Shown here: positions 46,266 through 60,078 of the stretch, in pieces
Position numbering within the stretch: the stretch's first letter is position 1
How the letters are laid out: each line of letters begins with the position of its first letter
Source: Muscardinus avellanarius
Taxonomy: Eukaryota; Chordata; Mammalia; Rodentia; Gliridae
Assembly: GCA_963383645.1 (NCBI GenBank)
Contig: OY726563.1
Location: 31,167,575 to 31,231,574 of the forward strand
Direction of reading: 5' to 3'
DNA length: 64,000 nt
Notes under the pieces: model-generated
The model's database searches: none
Told to the model about the DNA's origin: nothing
The model's input: only the letters and a program-made list of their open reading frames with translations
Translations under genes and position numbers: made by a program

Positions 46266-48242
46266 TGAAATTATATAAATCTCAGGGATTTGTATAAACT
46301 TTTTTGTACCCCCCTTTTCCATATTTTTTGTAAATTGTATAGCTAATGATGGTTATGTGTCTCTATTTATTTGCCTCTCTCTCCCACATCCCCTTTCATT
46401 GTACCATTTGTGGCTATTCCTTTATCTTTGCCAGATAAGATACAGACCTTAGTTTTATTTCTCTTAATATTCCACCAAACCCTGAAGACAAATAATTAAC
46501 CCTGTAACCAATTATATTGCAATAGTAAAACTTGGTGTGGCCTATTACAATAATTGTTTTCACCATCCTACAGAGATGTAAAGAGATAACTTGAGAGAAA
46601 AGTATTAATAAGATAGAAATTGAAGGAAATTATTTGATCTTGCCTTTGAAATAAGAAAAGGCTTTCAAAATTGTCAAATATAGGTCAACTATATTTCAGC
46701 TCTTTACCATAAGCCACAAAATTGCCTTCATATTCCTCTAGTTAGTTTCAGATGGAAATAGGAGCCAATCATTTTTAAGAATTATAAATTATAAATATTC
46801 CAAAGAAGAAACTTAACCCTAAAAGTTACAAAATTGGCACTTGGGAAGAAGTAAATTTCTTATTGTTCTTGTGTTTCTCTTTGAGATGAATAAAATAAAA
46901 GAATGAAAAGTATAAAATTATACTGAATTAATATATTAGGCCTGGAGCACAAATATGCTCCACAGTCAATACAACCACTGAAGTGCGGCATTAAGATGTA
47001 ACTAGTTGCTGAGGAACTCATGAAGGTGCTCTATAACCATAAAGTAAATTGTAAGTCTGATAATTACCTCGAGGTATGAATAACAGGCTGGAGGAGAGCA
47101 TCTGCCCGTTCTCAGTACATTTTAGGTTGGTCTAAGATATATGTGATATATACAATATAATTTTATATGTAATTATATGGCTAGGTAGATCAATATATAT
47201 TATTTTTCTTGTCTTTCAATACAAGCAAGAAGGAATCATAGGAGACATCTAGACAGGTTTTGACTGTTAGAGAATAATATAATATTAAATGTTCTCTGTT
47301 GAGAACAAATCACTTAGATTTATTGCTGGCTCTAATTCAATAAAGAAAGAGAGAAGAACTGATGTGAAAGAAATTGAGCTATCAATAGTAATTGCAAATG
47401 CAAAAAAATACTGACAATTTTTAGTACAAAACAGAAATTGTTGATTATTTTGTATCTTAAGATTTTTAACTTTGAGAGAACTTAAACATAAAAATATACA
47501 TGACTCATAATTTCTACTCCAAAAATATGATTAAATTCTTCTCTTGATCTTTTTCACCTAAGAAACATTATTAAATTTCTACTTTATGGCATTGGCCTAA
47601 AATAATTCTTTATATACTTATACTAACTATTCATTTCAGCAATTCACTTGTGGACTTTGTCACTAAGAGGATGCCATTTCCATTTGGCCATCACACATGA
47701 AAATGTAGCTGCCTGTACATACTCTGTGGTACATAATCTTGCATTTGCCTCCATGGCAGACCCTATTGGTTGCCTTACATAATGCGTTTCTCCTTTCTTC
47801 TCCCCTATCCAAATTTGTTTTTTTTTTTTCAGCTCTAGCAATAGATTTTAAATAGTCATACCAACATTAGGATTGATCTGGCAATTGTCATTGGTCTGAA
47901 GGTATACATTAGAACAAAAGAGATCTAGTCTGATATACATCCTAGATTTTATAAAACGTTATCTTCTCCAATGGATATGTTTTATGATGACTATTATTCC
48001 AGTTGCTGTTGAAGATGAAAGCCAATACATTGATGAAGCTGAGCCAAAAGAATGACTGAAAATTATTGTTAACATCTTGATACTCTAGAACCTGGCATAC
48101 CACTGGAATTCTTATTCAAGCAATATAAAATATCTCATTTATAGTAGTTTGAATCATATTTTATGTTATATTCAGTCAAATTCTTTTAAAAGTTAAAATT
48201 AATCAATATTTGTGAAGAACCTTCTATATGCCAAGTTAACTT
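46266..48242. other. SINE-free intronic DNA
   Basis: Almost 2 kb of AT-rich sequence with no recognised repeat or exon. Confidence 0.42.
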
Positions 48243-48330
48243 TGGGTTTGAGATTGTTTCTGGGAATTGAACCCAGAGCCTTGTACATGCTGAACACATT
48301 CTTTACCACTCAGCTACACCCCCAGCTCTA
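48243..48330 (-). mobile_element. Solo ID-like element, antisense
   Basis: ctgggaattgaacccagagc to cactcagctacacccccagc, matching the tRNA-Ala-like A and B box regions in complement. Confidence 0.75.
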
Positions 48331-50305
48331 AATTGTATATTGTTGAAATAATAGAGGTGAGCAGGGACACAATATTTTTAGTTGTTGAAGCCACAAAGAA
48401 GCTCATAGTTATGAATCAGGCTATATTCAAAGTGTACATCAAGGGTCAGCAAAATTTTTATGTGAAGGGCCAGAGAGTAAATATTTTAGGCTATTTAGGC
48501 CATATGTTCTGTGCTATAATTTTTATATTATAGCATAAAAACATCAATATACAATATGTAAAAATATTATAGATTTATTACAATAAAACTTAATTCACAA
48601 AAACAAGTAGTGGGCTTACCTTTTGTGTTGACAACCTCTGGATAGAGTCTCGCCTTGGGAATAGCTACATATATCAGAAAGACCTGCCAGATACCTCAGA
48701 GAGAAGCAGGACCTTAGTAGTCCGAAAGATTAGATGGAGTTGGACTAGAAATAGCTATCAGAGCTACAGCATGTGCACTTATATGGGAGGTTGGATGATT
48801 TCGTGAGGTCTCACCATTTCCAGATTATAACTCACCTAGTCTGTAGTAGCTCATGTCCTAAAACAGTTTAATGTGTTTCATTGTCTCCAGTACAAGAATT
48901 GTAAAAAGAATCTAGATGTCTAATAGATACCAAGAAATACAAGAAGGTTTTGAAATACTGCAAAAAAATAGAATATAAATTTATTTTTGGCAATGAGGTA
49001 AGAACTATTAGTAGTCCCACTCACAGATAAGGAGACTGATGGGCAAAGTTAACGTTAGTTCAAGATCGCTCTGCTATTAAGTGACAGAACTGCGATTTGC
49101 AAATTTGCAGTCCATTTCAAAAGCCTACAATCCACTCTTGGGCCACTTTGAACCACTGAGAGATTTACCTGCCCTTGCAGGAGGTCCAGAAAAAAAATGA
49201 TGATAAGCTATCCAATGCCTACTTACACTAGAGAAAGAATTACTCAATTCACGCACATATCCTAATTTAATCCTTATGTTATTCCTGAAACCCATTCTAT
49301 CATAATGCACTGTAGCTATGGCAACTGAAACTTAAGAGAGATTAAATTTTTTGCTCAGCTGGTAATCATCAGGGCTGAGGTTCTCTCATTCCGGAAATAC
49401 AAGCACACTTTCCCGTATGCTATAAAGCTTTACACTCATTTAGACTCTACTGAAAGCACACCCATGGCCTTACTAACATCTGAAAAAGAAATGGAACAAA
49501 ACACAAAACATTTCTTGAGCCTGGTATTTGCTGACAGTTCTGACCTATAAGCTGTGTGGTATTATTCAAAGCTACAATAACTTACTGAACAATAAAATGG
49601 ACAAAAGTTTCTTGAGTTGTTCTACTCTTTATGCTGACTGAAAACCAAAGTGCAAATGTATTATGTTGAGTTCTGCACAGCTAGGTCCACAGAAATAGGG
49701 CACTAAGAAAGCCAGAGCTCAGTATTATCAAGAGAATATATACCCTAACCTGGAAATTTCCAGTCACCACATCATTTTGTTTTTTAATGTGGATGATTCC
49801 TTTAGCTCAGTCTTGGGAGAAAAGAAGGAAGGAGAAATAGGAGTAATGCATGTAATAAAACTGTCTATTTGGAATTCTACAGATAAGCTAAATACTTGAT
49901 TCAAGTGGATTTGGTGTGATTTCAAGAATTATACTTTCAGCCTGGAAGTGAGAGAGACCAATAAGTGCCAAGCAATAATATCCTCTTAATACTCTACAAA
50001 TGTTTGATCTGCAGGGCTGTTTGTTTTTCCAAATCTTATCACGCTATTGCTAAGAACAAAATTAGTTTGACCTCTCAAAAGCCTGAAGTCTCACTGTCCC
50101 CATAAAACACCAGAAGAACTATTGGACTGGACTTCTACTTTGGTAAACACTTTGTTTTAATCCTAATAGAAGTGCCACAGAGCTTCTTAATGGATTAACA
50201 GAAGCAAGAACATACTGGTTCCCTAATAGACCTCAAACTCTTAATGAGTCACAGAGTAATGAAACAAAGAAAATCCAGCTCTGCCTTAAATGAATTTAAA
50301 ACTTT
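48331..50305. other. Intronic DNA with MIR-like pieces
   Basis: A MIR-like complement lies at about 49005-49110 (cactcacagataaggagact). No gene. The remaining sequence is unassigned. Confidence 0.45.
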
Positions 50306-50307
50306 AG

Positions 50308-50502
50308 GGAGAGCTGAGTGTGGTGGCTTACTCTTGCAATCCCAGCATTTGGGAGGCTGAGACCAGAGGATCACGGCTCATGGCCCTCCGCAACTCAGTG
50401 AGACCCTGTTTCAAAATAAAGAATAAAAAATTGGGCAGGGGGTGTAGCTCGGAGGTCAAATGCCTCTGGGTTCCATCCCCAGACCCTCAAAAAAAAAAAA
50501 AA
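50308..50502 (+). mobile_element. SINE with a deletion after the B1-like head
   Basis: gctgagtgtggtggcttact to catccccagaccctc. The cagctacttagtgagg block is missing. Confidence 0.8.
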
Positions 50503-50604
50503 TTTAGGGAGTTTTCTTACCACGATCTTCCTATTTTCAATATAGGGGAACTAACTTAAATTTTGACTTTACAGATTTTTACACTAATTATTTTCAATTT
50601 ATTT

Positions 50605-50668
50605 TTCTTACTGGGGATTCAACCCGGGGCATTCTACCTCTGAGCTACACCCCTAGCCCTTTTTGTTT
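50605..50668 (-). mobile_element. ID-like tail fragment, antisense
   Basis: tactggggattcaacccggg to ctacacccctagccc. Confidence 0.7.
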
Positions 50669-51505
50669 GAAATAGTATGCCATTATATTTATAAGTAAGC
50701 TTGCTACCTTATCTAGTTTACATATTTGTATGAGTGCATGTGATTTTATAGTTATGTATTATTTCACAGACATAATATTCATATTATTTCAAAGATTAAC
50801 TATTTAAAATAGAATATAATCATTGATCAATATATCTTTCAACTTTCATTTATCTATATTTTTTACTCTTCCTCATATCCCTGTCTTATTAATTTTCCCT
50901 TATTCCTTTACTGTCTCTAGCCAAAATTTGTTAGAGCACATTAATTAATCTTTAGGCATTGGAGGTTAATTTGCACTCATATCCAAGAAACTATCCTTCC
51001 CTTTTACTATACGTTGCAGAAACACAGGACAATGAATTGTGTGTCATCTGGAACAGGACTGAATGTTAGGGCTAAGTGAGGACTGAACAAGATTCATCCC
51101 CACCCTAATGCAGGTTATTTCATAAGGAAATATCTAATATCAGTTAAATTCCTGGGAAGACAGGTATTTTATTACTGTTTTAAATTAATTATTTACTGTT
51201 TTTAATCAGTTCTCATTTATTTTACTATTAAGTAAATAATGCCAGTGAAAAAGTCACTAATAAAAATATCACCTCTCACAATTTTAGATTTGGGGCAGTT
51301 GAACATTTTATATCAATACTAATATTATAAGAATCTTCCTATACTAATTAGAAATTATTTTAATCAGCTTAAATTAGTAACAAGATAGGCTGGCATGTAT
51401 TTAATTATTTTACTAATCATTTTATTGCACAGTAATTAAACATAACTGGCGAACATTTAATGTAAGTAACTAAACTTAGTGAAACTTTTACATAGCAAAG
51501 AATAT
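50669..51505. other. No recognised feature
   Basis: Very AT-rich intronic DNA. Confidence 0.45.
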
Positions 51506-51586
51506 TTTTGCAGTGCTAGGGATGAAACCCAAGGCCTCATGCAAGCTAGGAAAGCATTCTACCACTGAGCTACACCCTCAGGACAG
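51506..51586 (-). mobile_element. Solo ID-like element, antisense
   Basis: gcagtgctagggatgaaacc to ccactgagctacaccctcag, well preserved. Confidence 0.78.
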
Positions 51587-51702
51587 GTTTGTATTAGGAT
51601 CCATAAAGGTTGTCAATGTCTACAATATTTTTAATATCCTAAAACCTCAACTGAATTAACTAAGCATCTAATATATTCTGATACATTATTCTGATACATT
51701 TT

Positions 51703-51970
51703 TGGGGGGGTTCTGGGGATTGAACCCAGGGGCCTTCTACCTCCAAGCTATACCCCGAGTCCTATATTTTATTATTCTTTATTTTGAAACAAGTCCTCAT
51801 TGAGTTGCAAAGGGCTTCAATAAGTAGCTGAGGCTGGCCTCGAACCCGGATCCTCCTGTCTCAGCCTCCCAAATGCTGGGATTACACATGTGTGTGTTAC
51901 CACTCCCAGCTTTCTGATATATATATATATATGTATGTATATAGTATATATATTGTATATATATTGTATA
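51703..51970 (-). mobile_element. Antisense SINE beside a TA-rich microsatellite
   Basis: The body is 51703-51912 (gttctggggattgaacccag to accactcccagct); ATATATGTATG-type repeats run to about 51970 on its head side. Confidence 0.82.
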
Positions 51971-52569
51971 CATTTTCATCACAGAAGAGGATTATTGTAA
52001 AATAAAGAAAAATATATAAAGTGGACTTAAAATCTCACATAGGATCCTTTTCTCAGAGATAGTTTCACTTCTGTTTTACTTTCTTCCTGACACTTTTATT
52101 TATGCACACATTGTTTATAGTTTTCATTTAATGGGAACCATACTGTATATATAATTTTATATCCTCTGTTTTTGCTTGACAGTATTTCATGAATGGTTTT
52201 CATGGCTTTAAAAATTCCTTAGAAGCAACTTTTATTGGCTGCATAAGAATTTACTTAAGGAATATTTAATCCAGAACTACTGCAATAGGTGTCAAACCTA
52301 TCACAACAGTGGAAAGAGAGCAGTCTAAACTCTAAACACAGCAAAAACATGGGGATTTATAGCCACAAGCATCATGAACAAGTCAGTGGGTTGAAAATTA
52401 CTTAAAAAAAAAAGAGGTATCAAGGATGGAGAATTCTTTCTAGTTTTATTCTTGCTAAAAATAGTCTATGCAAGCCAAATACAAGAACCAAGAACAAAGC
52501 CCAGTTGCAAATTGGGCTCAGAAGAGTCTTTGTCACACACATATATCTCATGGTCTAAGAAGCCTGCTC

Positions 52570-52785
52570 CAAGCTGGACATGGCGGCTCAAGTTTGTAAT
52601 CCAAGTACTTGGAAGGCTGAGACAGGAGGATCGCCAGTATGTAGCCAGGTTCAGAAGCTTAGTGAGGTCCTATTTAAAAAATAAATAAATAAAATAGAGC
52701 TGGGTGTAGCTCAGGGGTAGAATATCCCTGGGTTCCATCCCCAGTACCACAAAAATAAATAGATAAGTACATAAATAAATGAAAT
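52570..52785 (+). mobile_element. SINE with an A-rich AAAT tail
   Basis: agctggacatggcggctcaa to atccccagtaccac, with AAATAAATAG-type tail. Confidence 0.8.
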
Positions 52786-54185
52786 AAAATAACATGGATG
52801 CTGCATCTCATCATTTTGTCCTCTTTTTAATATGTAGGGAGGAGGACAAAAATAGGGGAAGAAGTATGTTTCTTTCCTTTAAAGATTTTTTTTTCTGAGA
52901 AGTTTCATATAGGACCATGCTTGTATCAGGTTGGTCAGAAGATAGTCACATGGTCATAGTTACCTGCAAGGAAGTTCGTATAATTTATTGGGAAATGTAG
53001 CCTTTTCTTGGTGGCCATATGACCAACTAACATTTGAGGGAGTTATTGTTATAAAATAAATGAGTAGAAAAATATCAGCTACTTGGTGCCTGAGGCAGGA
53101 GAGATGAAAAGTTGAGGAGACCCCAACTCAAAATTTAAAAAAGAATAAAATGTATTCAATCAAGGTCATGTGCTTAAAAAATCAAATTTGTTTATTTCTT
53201 AGCACAAATATCTTCTTTTGTAGAATCTAAAGTAATCAGTTGTCAATGATGGTTTTCAGTGAAGCATGTAAGAAAGAAAACATTTATAGTCATTCTCAGT
53301 GAATTTCAAGTAAATGGTGACTTCATTATCCTATGCCATATCCTGACACTGACAACCACTGGCAGTGTTTTCTTGAAATATCCCTCATCCATAAAAATAT
53401 GAATTCCCATAAATATCTCACAAAAATATAAAATTGGAAAAATTAAGTCCTAATGACTGTCTCTTTTAAGAATATAACCCCCTCCTTGAAGTATTTAAAA
53501 TACTCTAGTTTGCAAGATTCAATTTAGAAACGAACTCCAGCTATATATTTGTAAAAATTAAAGCCAAAATCTTCTAGCATGTACCTGTATTCAGAAGCAG
53601 AAGTGGTTTTAAGAAATTTTCAAGGGCAGCGTGTTCTCTTTAAAGTATGTACTTTTGGGTATTATAAATGTCCAATTTCTTCCCATCCAGTCAATTCTAT
53701 CATTGCATTGTCATAGCAATCATTTTTAAAAGTCCAGTATTTTTCTACCTCTTTATATAAGATTCTATCTCCGTCTTCACTTTTCCTGAGTAATATATCA
53801 TATTGATAACAGGATTTTCTGCTGTTTTTAATACTCAGGAAAAGGACCCTTTGGGTTTCAGATTAATAAAATGCATTCTTGTACCTTAGTGGGCCTGCAT
53901 ATTAGATATATTAGATATTAGTTGTCTTAAGGTATTTTCAGGTGGAAAAGTTGGTTTGCTAATTACATTTGATGTCAATTTCTGTAATGATTTTAAGATG
54001 ATATTAAAAATCACAAGATATCAAATAGCAGTAATTCCTTCCTCCCTCTTTTAAGAATTGTAATGCGTTGTCTTTGTCATATAATTTGTGATATCTTTGT
54101 TTTAGGCTAGGTTCCCCAAAAGTAGACCCTAAGCTCATTATTTGTATGCAAGTTGTCATTTTTATTTATAAGTCGTTATTTTAAA
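52786..54185. other. Intronic DNA without recognised features
   Basis: A scrap at 53075-53150 (cagctacttggtgcctgaggc) may be a ruined SINE. No exon. Confidence 0.42.
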
Positions 54186-54189
54186 AGTA

Positions 54190-54390
54190 GCCAGGCATGG
54201 TGGTGCACACCTGAAATTCCAGTACTTGGTAGGCTGAGACAGGAGGATTGCATGTTCTCTGCCATCTAAAATAACATAGTGAGGCCCTCCACAAATTAGA
54301 GAAGATCCTGTTTGAAAATAAAAAATAAAATAGGGCTGAGATGGAGCTCAGAGAATTTTCCAGGGCTTAATCCCCAGTAATCTCCTGAAA
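54190..54390 (+). mobile_element. SINE, first of two adjacent
   Basis: agccaggcatggtggtgcac to taatccccagtaatc. Confidence 0.8.
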
Positions 54391-54401
54391 AAGAAATGAG
54401 C

Positions 54402-54615
54402 AGCCAGGTGTGGTGGTGCACACTTGTAATCACAGTATTTGGGAGGCTGAGACAGGAGGATCGCGCAGGTTCGAAGCCAGCCTCAGCTACTTAGTGAGGC
54501 TCTAGCAACTTAGTGAGACTCTGTTTCCAAATAAAATACAAAATAGGCTGGGAGTATAGCCCTGAGGTAAAAAGCCCCTAGGGTCTACCCTCAGTACCAC
54601 CAAAAAAAAAAAAGA
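54402..54615 (+). mobile_element. SINE, second of two adjacent
   Basis: agccaggtgtggtggtgcac to accctcagtaccacc. Confidence 0.83.
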
Positions 54616-54832
54616 AGAAGAAATGAGCAGCTAGTTTATTATATTTTATTATGTTCATTGATTGTGATGGTCAGAAATTTGGATAGGACCCGGTAGCAAT
54701 GACTTGTCTCTTGTCAATGATATTTGGAATCTCTGCTGAGAAGACTCAGAGACTGGGGGCAACTTGATAGTTTGGGGTGAGGGAAAAATCATTTGAAGAC
54801 TTGTTTATATACATATCTGTTCACAACACATT

Positions 54833-54960
54833 TAAAGCCGGCCTTACAACCTAACAACACCCTCAGCAACTTGGTGAGACCCTATTTCAAAATAAAAAAC
54901 AAAATAGGGTTGGGGTAGATTGGAGGTAGAATATCCCTGGGTTCAATTCCCAGTAAGCAC
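54833..54960 (+). mobile_element. SINE lacking its 5' head
   Basis: aagccggccttacaacctaa to caattcccagtaagc. Confidence 0.72.
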
Positions 54961-55660
54961 GCACACTAAAACAAACAAGCCACAAAAATAAAATATAAGG
55001 TCATAAAGAAAGCAAGACAGGAAGGGGAAGAAGCTCAGTAAGGATGATGTCAGGCAGAGCCTAACATCTTCAGCAGCACTTTGCAGAGGTAGACAATATT
55101 TGCTATTGTGTCTCCATCATACTCTCTAAAAAGCATTCAGAAAGTCTTTGCCCTTTTGCAATCTACAAGAGCATATTTCATGTTTTGGAAGGTCCATGAT
55201 GATTCACTGATTTCTATCTTAGGTTGTAAGGGATTACTTAGTCTCTTGTGCTCCTATACTTTTAATTAGTTCCCATATGGCTTTTAAGTATTGTTGTTCT
55301 TTCTGTTTATTTGATTTTTGTGTGTTTTTTGTTTTGTTCACCAGCCTGCCTGTTCACATGAGAATTCCTGGCATATTCCCACTAGCCAAATACTATCACA
55401 AAGTGTTTGATGTCATCTGCTGACATAAGGATTTTATAATGTACTGTTCAGATAATTTCAAAGCATACAATTGACATAATTCACAAGACTTCTTTAACTG
55501 GAGAACTATTCTTTCTATCCTGTTTATTGCTACTTTCACTCAAACAGTTTTATATATATGCAAAATTTTTCTCCAAATTCCAGGGGGTGTTAGTTATTAA
55601 TAGCCTTTGATTTGAAAACTAATGAAATTCTTTATAAGTTTTTCTTTATGATCAAAGTAG
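54961..55660. other. No recognised feature
   Basis: AT-rich intronic DNA. Confidence 0.45.
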
Positions 55661-55857
55661 TAATCAGGCAGAATAGCACAAACCTGTAATCCTAGTACTT
55701 GGGAGCCTGAGAAAAGAGAATGGCAGGTCTGAGGCCAATGTGAGGTAACTTAGTAAGACCCTGTTTCAGAATAAAAAGGGCTGAGGATGTAGCTCAGTTG
55801 TAGAGCATCCCTGGGTTCAACCCCCAATATCACACATATGCATGCATTTGCACACAT

Positions 55858-55890
<33 letters not shown>
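55661..55890 (+). mobile_element. SINE with a CA-repeat tail
   Basis: caggcagaatagcacaaacc to aacccccaatatcac; the tail becomes (AC)n at 55859-55889. Its ID-like part (gctcagttgtagagcatccc) is close to an intact tRNA-like form. Confidence 0.8.
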
Positions 55891-56159
55891 GGTGCTTGTT
55901 GAAGATCAGCTCCATTGGGAACTGCTTGTCATGAGACACTTCATGGGAAGATTCAACTTGACAGGTGTCATACAGTAGGAGAATCAGTATAGGCAGAAGA
56001 AACATTCTTATGTACTGAGGCTTATTTGAGTGTGCTCAACATGGCTTTGCACAACTAGAAAATAAAGTCACTAATAAACTCAGTGTTCTTTCTGTGAAAA
56101 GATATTTAATAGATGAACATCCAGTGAAAGTTGCCAGATGTCTGGGAACAGAATATATT

Positions 56160-56305
56160 TTGAAATATAAAATTCTGGATCTGAATCTTGCCTGAACCAC
56201 TTTATAGTTCTATGACCCACAAACACTTGTCTCTTTGAGAATCTACTTTCTTATCTATGAAATGAGAATCACAACTCCCTTTTCATGTGTTGTCAAAGTT
56301 TAATA
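56160..56305 (+). repeat. MIR-like ancient SINE
   Basis: tctggatctgaatcttgcct, ctttcttatctatgaaatgag. Confidence 0.68.
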
Positions 56306-56439
56306 GCAAGGTATGTATAGAAGGGCGTGTACCACTATTGCAGCTATGCGTTGTGATGTTTAGGCTTTAATCATAGGTTCTGCACATTGAAGTTACAATC
56401 AAACAAAAAGGTTATATATGTACAATCTGTTTAGATTTT

Positions 56440-56518
56440 TTTGCAGTGCCAGAGATGAAACCCTGGGCCTCAAGTATGCTAGGCAAGAGTTTGATCCTTG
56501 AACTACATCCTCAGCTGA
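56440..56518 (-). mobile_element. Solo ID-like element, antisense
   Basis: tgcagtgccagagatgaaac to gaactacatcctcagct. Confidence 0.75.
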
Positions 56519-56988
56519 AAAACAAATAATATTTTTATATTCAGAGTATGGAAAGGAGATCTGATCAGTTGTGAATTTTCCTCAAGCAATTGTGGAATAG
56601 CACCAGAATTAATAGCATGGCCTCTCAATGTAAGTGAAAGATAAGGAGTGTTAGGAACTTTGCAGTCATCAGTATTAGGCTACTGGTTATTATTTTGCCT
56701 GCATATATTATTCCAGTGATTTTCATCTCATTGTTTCTGGTTTGACAATACATTTCATCAGTCACTGCGTTTTACTCTTTTAATGGAATATGAAACTCTG
56801 GCTCTAGATAAGTATTTAGCTTGCGGGTATTATAGCAGAGGTTGAAGCAAAACCTTGCAGAACATTTCTGCAAGTGGACAGTATAATAAGAGCTAATATT
56901 TACTGAGTTTTTATTGGATTTGTTGAAAAGGAGATTGATTGCATATAACAGAAATACATTATAATAATGACTTAAACAAGATGGAAAT

Positions 56989-56990
<2 letters not shown>

Positions 56991-57049
<59 letters not shown>
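56991..57049 (+). repeat. (AC)n followed by (AT)n microsatellite
   Basis: About eleven AC units run straight into about eighteen AT units, with no SINE next to it. Confidence 0.95.
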
Positions 57050-57053
<4 letters not shown>

Positions 57054-57349
57054 TCTGGATTGACTGGCAGCTTTCTTATCATGTTATGTAGAGTCATTAA
57101 ATAAGAGTTCTGGGTGCCTTATATTTTATTAATCCATCCTCTTGAGAGTTTAGCCCTTGATCCAGGATGGCTCATCCTATGTTCTTATCCCAGCCTCTGG
57201 GAAAGGATAAGGTACTGAAAAAAAGGTATACTCGCTTTTCCATTTGGAGCATGACCCACAGGTCATATATATTGTTCCTGATCACATTCTACTAATCAAC
57301 ATTTAGTCTAATGACAACATTTAATTACAAGAGACACTGGAGAATCTAT

Positions 57350-59155
57350 TGTTTTTAAAATTTATTTTTATTTTTACTTAACATGTAATATTTACAAATA
57401 TTGACGGTGTGCAGGATGATATTTCAGCATACATGCACAGTATTACTGATTAAATCAAGATAATTGTTAATTTTCATGTCACTTGTTTATATTTGTAATC
57501 TCTGAATTTTTTTTATTCTAGTTCTTCATAAAGTATATACTAGGTTATTATGAACTGTAGTCACCCCACTATATGGTAGAACACCAAAATTTGTTCCTCT
57601 TATCTAATGGTATTTTGATAAAATACCATTATGTTACTTCCCTTTATCTCCCCTTCCTACCCCTCCTCCAAGTCTCTAGTGATTACTCTTCTACATTCAG
57701 ATCAACATCTTTAGCTTCCGCATGAGAGAGAATATGTGGTATTTGTTTCTCTGTGTCTGTCTTATATCGCAGAACATTCATCTTGCTGCAAATAACAGGA
57801 TTTTTTTTTATCTTTTATGCTTAAATAACATTCGAAACACCTGGATTGATTCCATATTTTAGCTACTGTGAATAGTGCCATTGTAAATATGGGCACATAG
57901 ATATCTCTTTAATATGCTGATTTCATATCCTTGGAATATATAACCAGAAGTAGATGCTGCATAATATGATAGATCTATTTTTAGTTCTTTGAGAACTCTC
58001 CATAATGTTATCCATAATGGTTTTATACTAATTTATATTCCCAACAGTGTAAAACAGATTCTTTTTCTCCACATCCTAGACAGCATTTGTTATTTTTTTT
58101 TCTCATTTTGGTTTTAACCTTTATTTCCTTGATGGCTAATGATATTGAACATTTTTCACATATTGTTGGTCACTTGCATTACTTCTCTAAAGAAATGCCT
58201 ATGCAGATCACTGACCCTTTTTAATTAAATCTCTTGTCCCACACCCCCTTTTTGTTAAGAGATAGGATCTTTCTATATTGTACAGGCTGGCTTCAAACTC
58301 TTGGGCTTAATCATCCTTCCTAAGCGTTTCAAGTAGTAGGACTACAAGTATATGCCACAGCATCAGATGGAGTATTTTGTTGTTGCTGTTGTTGTTGTTG
58401 TGGTTGCTAGGATTTTTTAGTTCCTTATATGTTCTGGATATTAGTCCTTTGTTAGATGAATAGCTTTAAAATATTTTCTTCTAGTCTATAGATGATTTCT
58501 TGACTTTATTGATGGCTTGTTATGCAAAAGCTTTTTAGTTTGATATACTATTTGTCTATTTGCACTGTTATTGCCTGTATTTTTGAGATTTTATCTTTAA
58601 AAATCATTGCATATAATTCACATATTTCTAAACATTTTGGCTTATTACTTCCTTTTCAGAAAAAAATACTCAGCACCCCTCAGGCACTTCCACTGCCCCC
58701 TTAGTTTCATTCAATACCCCCCCAATTGCGCATGATCATTTCAGTCTCTCATTCAGAAGCAACATCCCTGATTATGGGAATCTATGGCTCTATATCAAAG
58801 TCTTGTAACATTTCTGTTATGTTTCTTCTGGTAGTTTCATAGTTTCAGATCTTCTATACAGGTCTTCCATCCATACTGAGTTGATTTTTTTACAGGGTGA
58901 GAGACAGGAATCAAGTTTCAATTGTCTGTATATTAATATCCAGTTTCCCCAGCACAATTTGTTGAAGATTCTGTCATTTCTCCAATGTATATTTTGGCAC
59001 CTTTGTCAAGAATCAGTTGACTTAGATGCATAAGTCTGTTTCTTTTATCTCTTTTCATTCTGTTCCATTGAACCTCTGTCTGTTTTTATGTAGTACCATT
59101 CTATTTTTATACAGTGTCTTCTATGATCAGGTATTCTGATGCCTGATCATAGAAT
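57350..59155 (-). mobile_element. L1 antisense, interrupted by a SINE at 58228-58372
   Basis: L1 landmarks in complement: tgcataatatgatagatcta, ccataatgttatccataatgg, ggctaatgatattgaacat, then after the SINE tccttatatgttctggatat, ttgttgaagattctgtcat and ctttgtcaagaatcagttg. It is old and full of stops. The part near 58650-58760 is unusual C-rich sequence, perhaps a further insertion. Confidence 0.8.
58228..58372 (-). mobile_element. B1/Alu-like monomer, antisense, inside the L1
   Basis: gagataggatctttctatat, gtacaggctggcttcaaac and aggactacaagtatatgcc are the 7SL-derived monomer in complement, without an ID-like tail; a TTG repeat follows at 58377-58401. Confidence 0.75.
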
Positions 59156-59394
59156 AAAAATAACTTTGTTATTTTTAAACTTGCTTTTTTAAACTGTTTT
59201 TCCCCATAAATCCATAATAAATACATAATTATTCAGAAATCTAGTCTTTATTCTGTGTGTCCATAAGCCTAGATAAATGTTCCATTAATGGGTACAAAAG
59301 GAAAACAGATGTTCAGAAACACATACAAGAATTATCTTTTCCACAATTACTATGTATGAAGCTGTGCTAAATGCCTACAAATACTGCCTTATTT

Positions 59395-59588
59395 AATTTT
59401 CCCAGTAATTCTATGAGGATGTTTTGCAGAGGTGATATTTTAAGACACAGAGAGATTAGATCTCCTTAAATCTTGAGATACAGGCAGGTTAAATAACTGT
59501 GGTAAAGTTTCAGAGGAAATAATTAGCATAGCCCGGATTGGAGCCCAAGTAGTCTGACATCAGAGTCTTATCCTCTGGACCACTACGT
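59395..59588 (-). repeat. MIR-like ancient SINE, antisense
   Basis: taattctatgaggatgtttt, gacacagagagattagatct, ggattggagcccaagtag. Confidence 0.7.
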
Positions 59589-60078
59589 AATCCTTATTTT
59601 TCACAAACTCCCTTGGAATTTGATGTGTTGTTTAAAAGCATAAAAAAATCAAGAATGTTTTATAAATTACTTATTCATGACTTTCTCTTCCAGGCAGCTA
59701 ATTTCTTCTATTCTAAATTCCAATTTTGTTTGGTGCAAAGTAGTGTTCAGTACAATTTAGTATATAAAACATAACAGAAGAAAAATAATGCCACAGCAAT
59801 GTGACAGAAATTTTAATGAAAGCAACTCCTGATTTGAAAGGAATGTGTCTATGGTGTGATAAAGCAAGAAGTCTTTTAACATATTGAGTTGATTAGATGA
59901 TGGGAGAGAAAAAAAGGTGTAAGTTCAGTATGTTGACAGAATGCAGAAATGAAAAGATTTTTACCAGAATAGTTCACATCTTTAATATTTCAAATTTCAA
60001 CTACATATAAGTAATCAATAATATGTATAATGAATGTTTTCATATAGCAACAAAAAAACTTCAGGAAGGGTAAACTGA
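59589..60078. other. No recognised feature
   Basis: AT-rich intronic DNA between a MIR-like element and an L1. Confidence 0.45.

Noticed and set aside
55780..55832. tRNA-Ala-like sequence
   Set aside because: It is the ID-derived tail of a SINE, with no complete cloverleaf; the same reason applies to the solo ID elements at 43213, 48243, 51506 and 56440.
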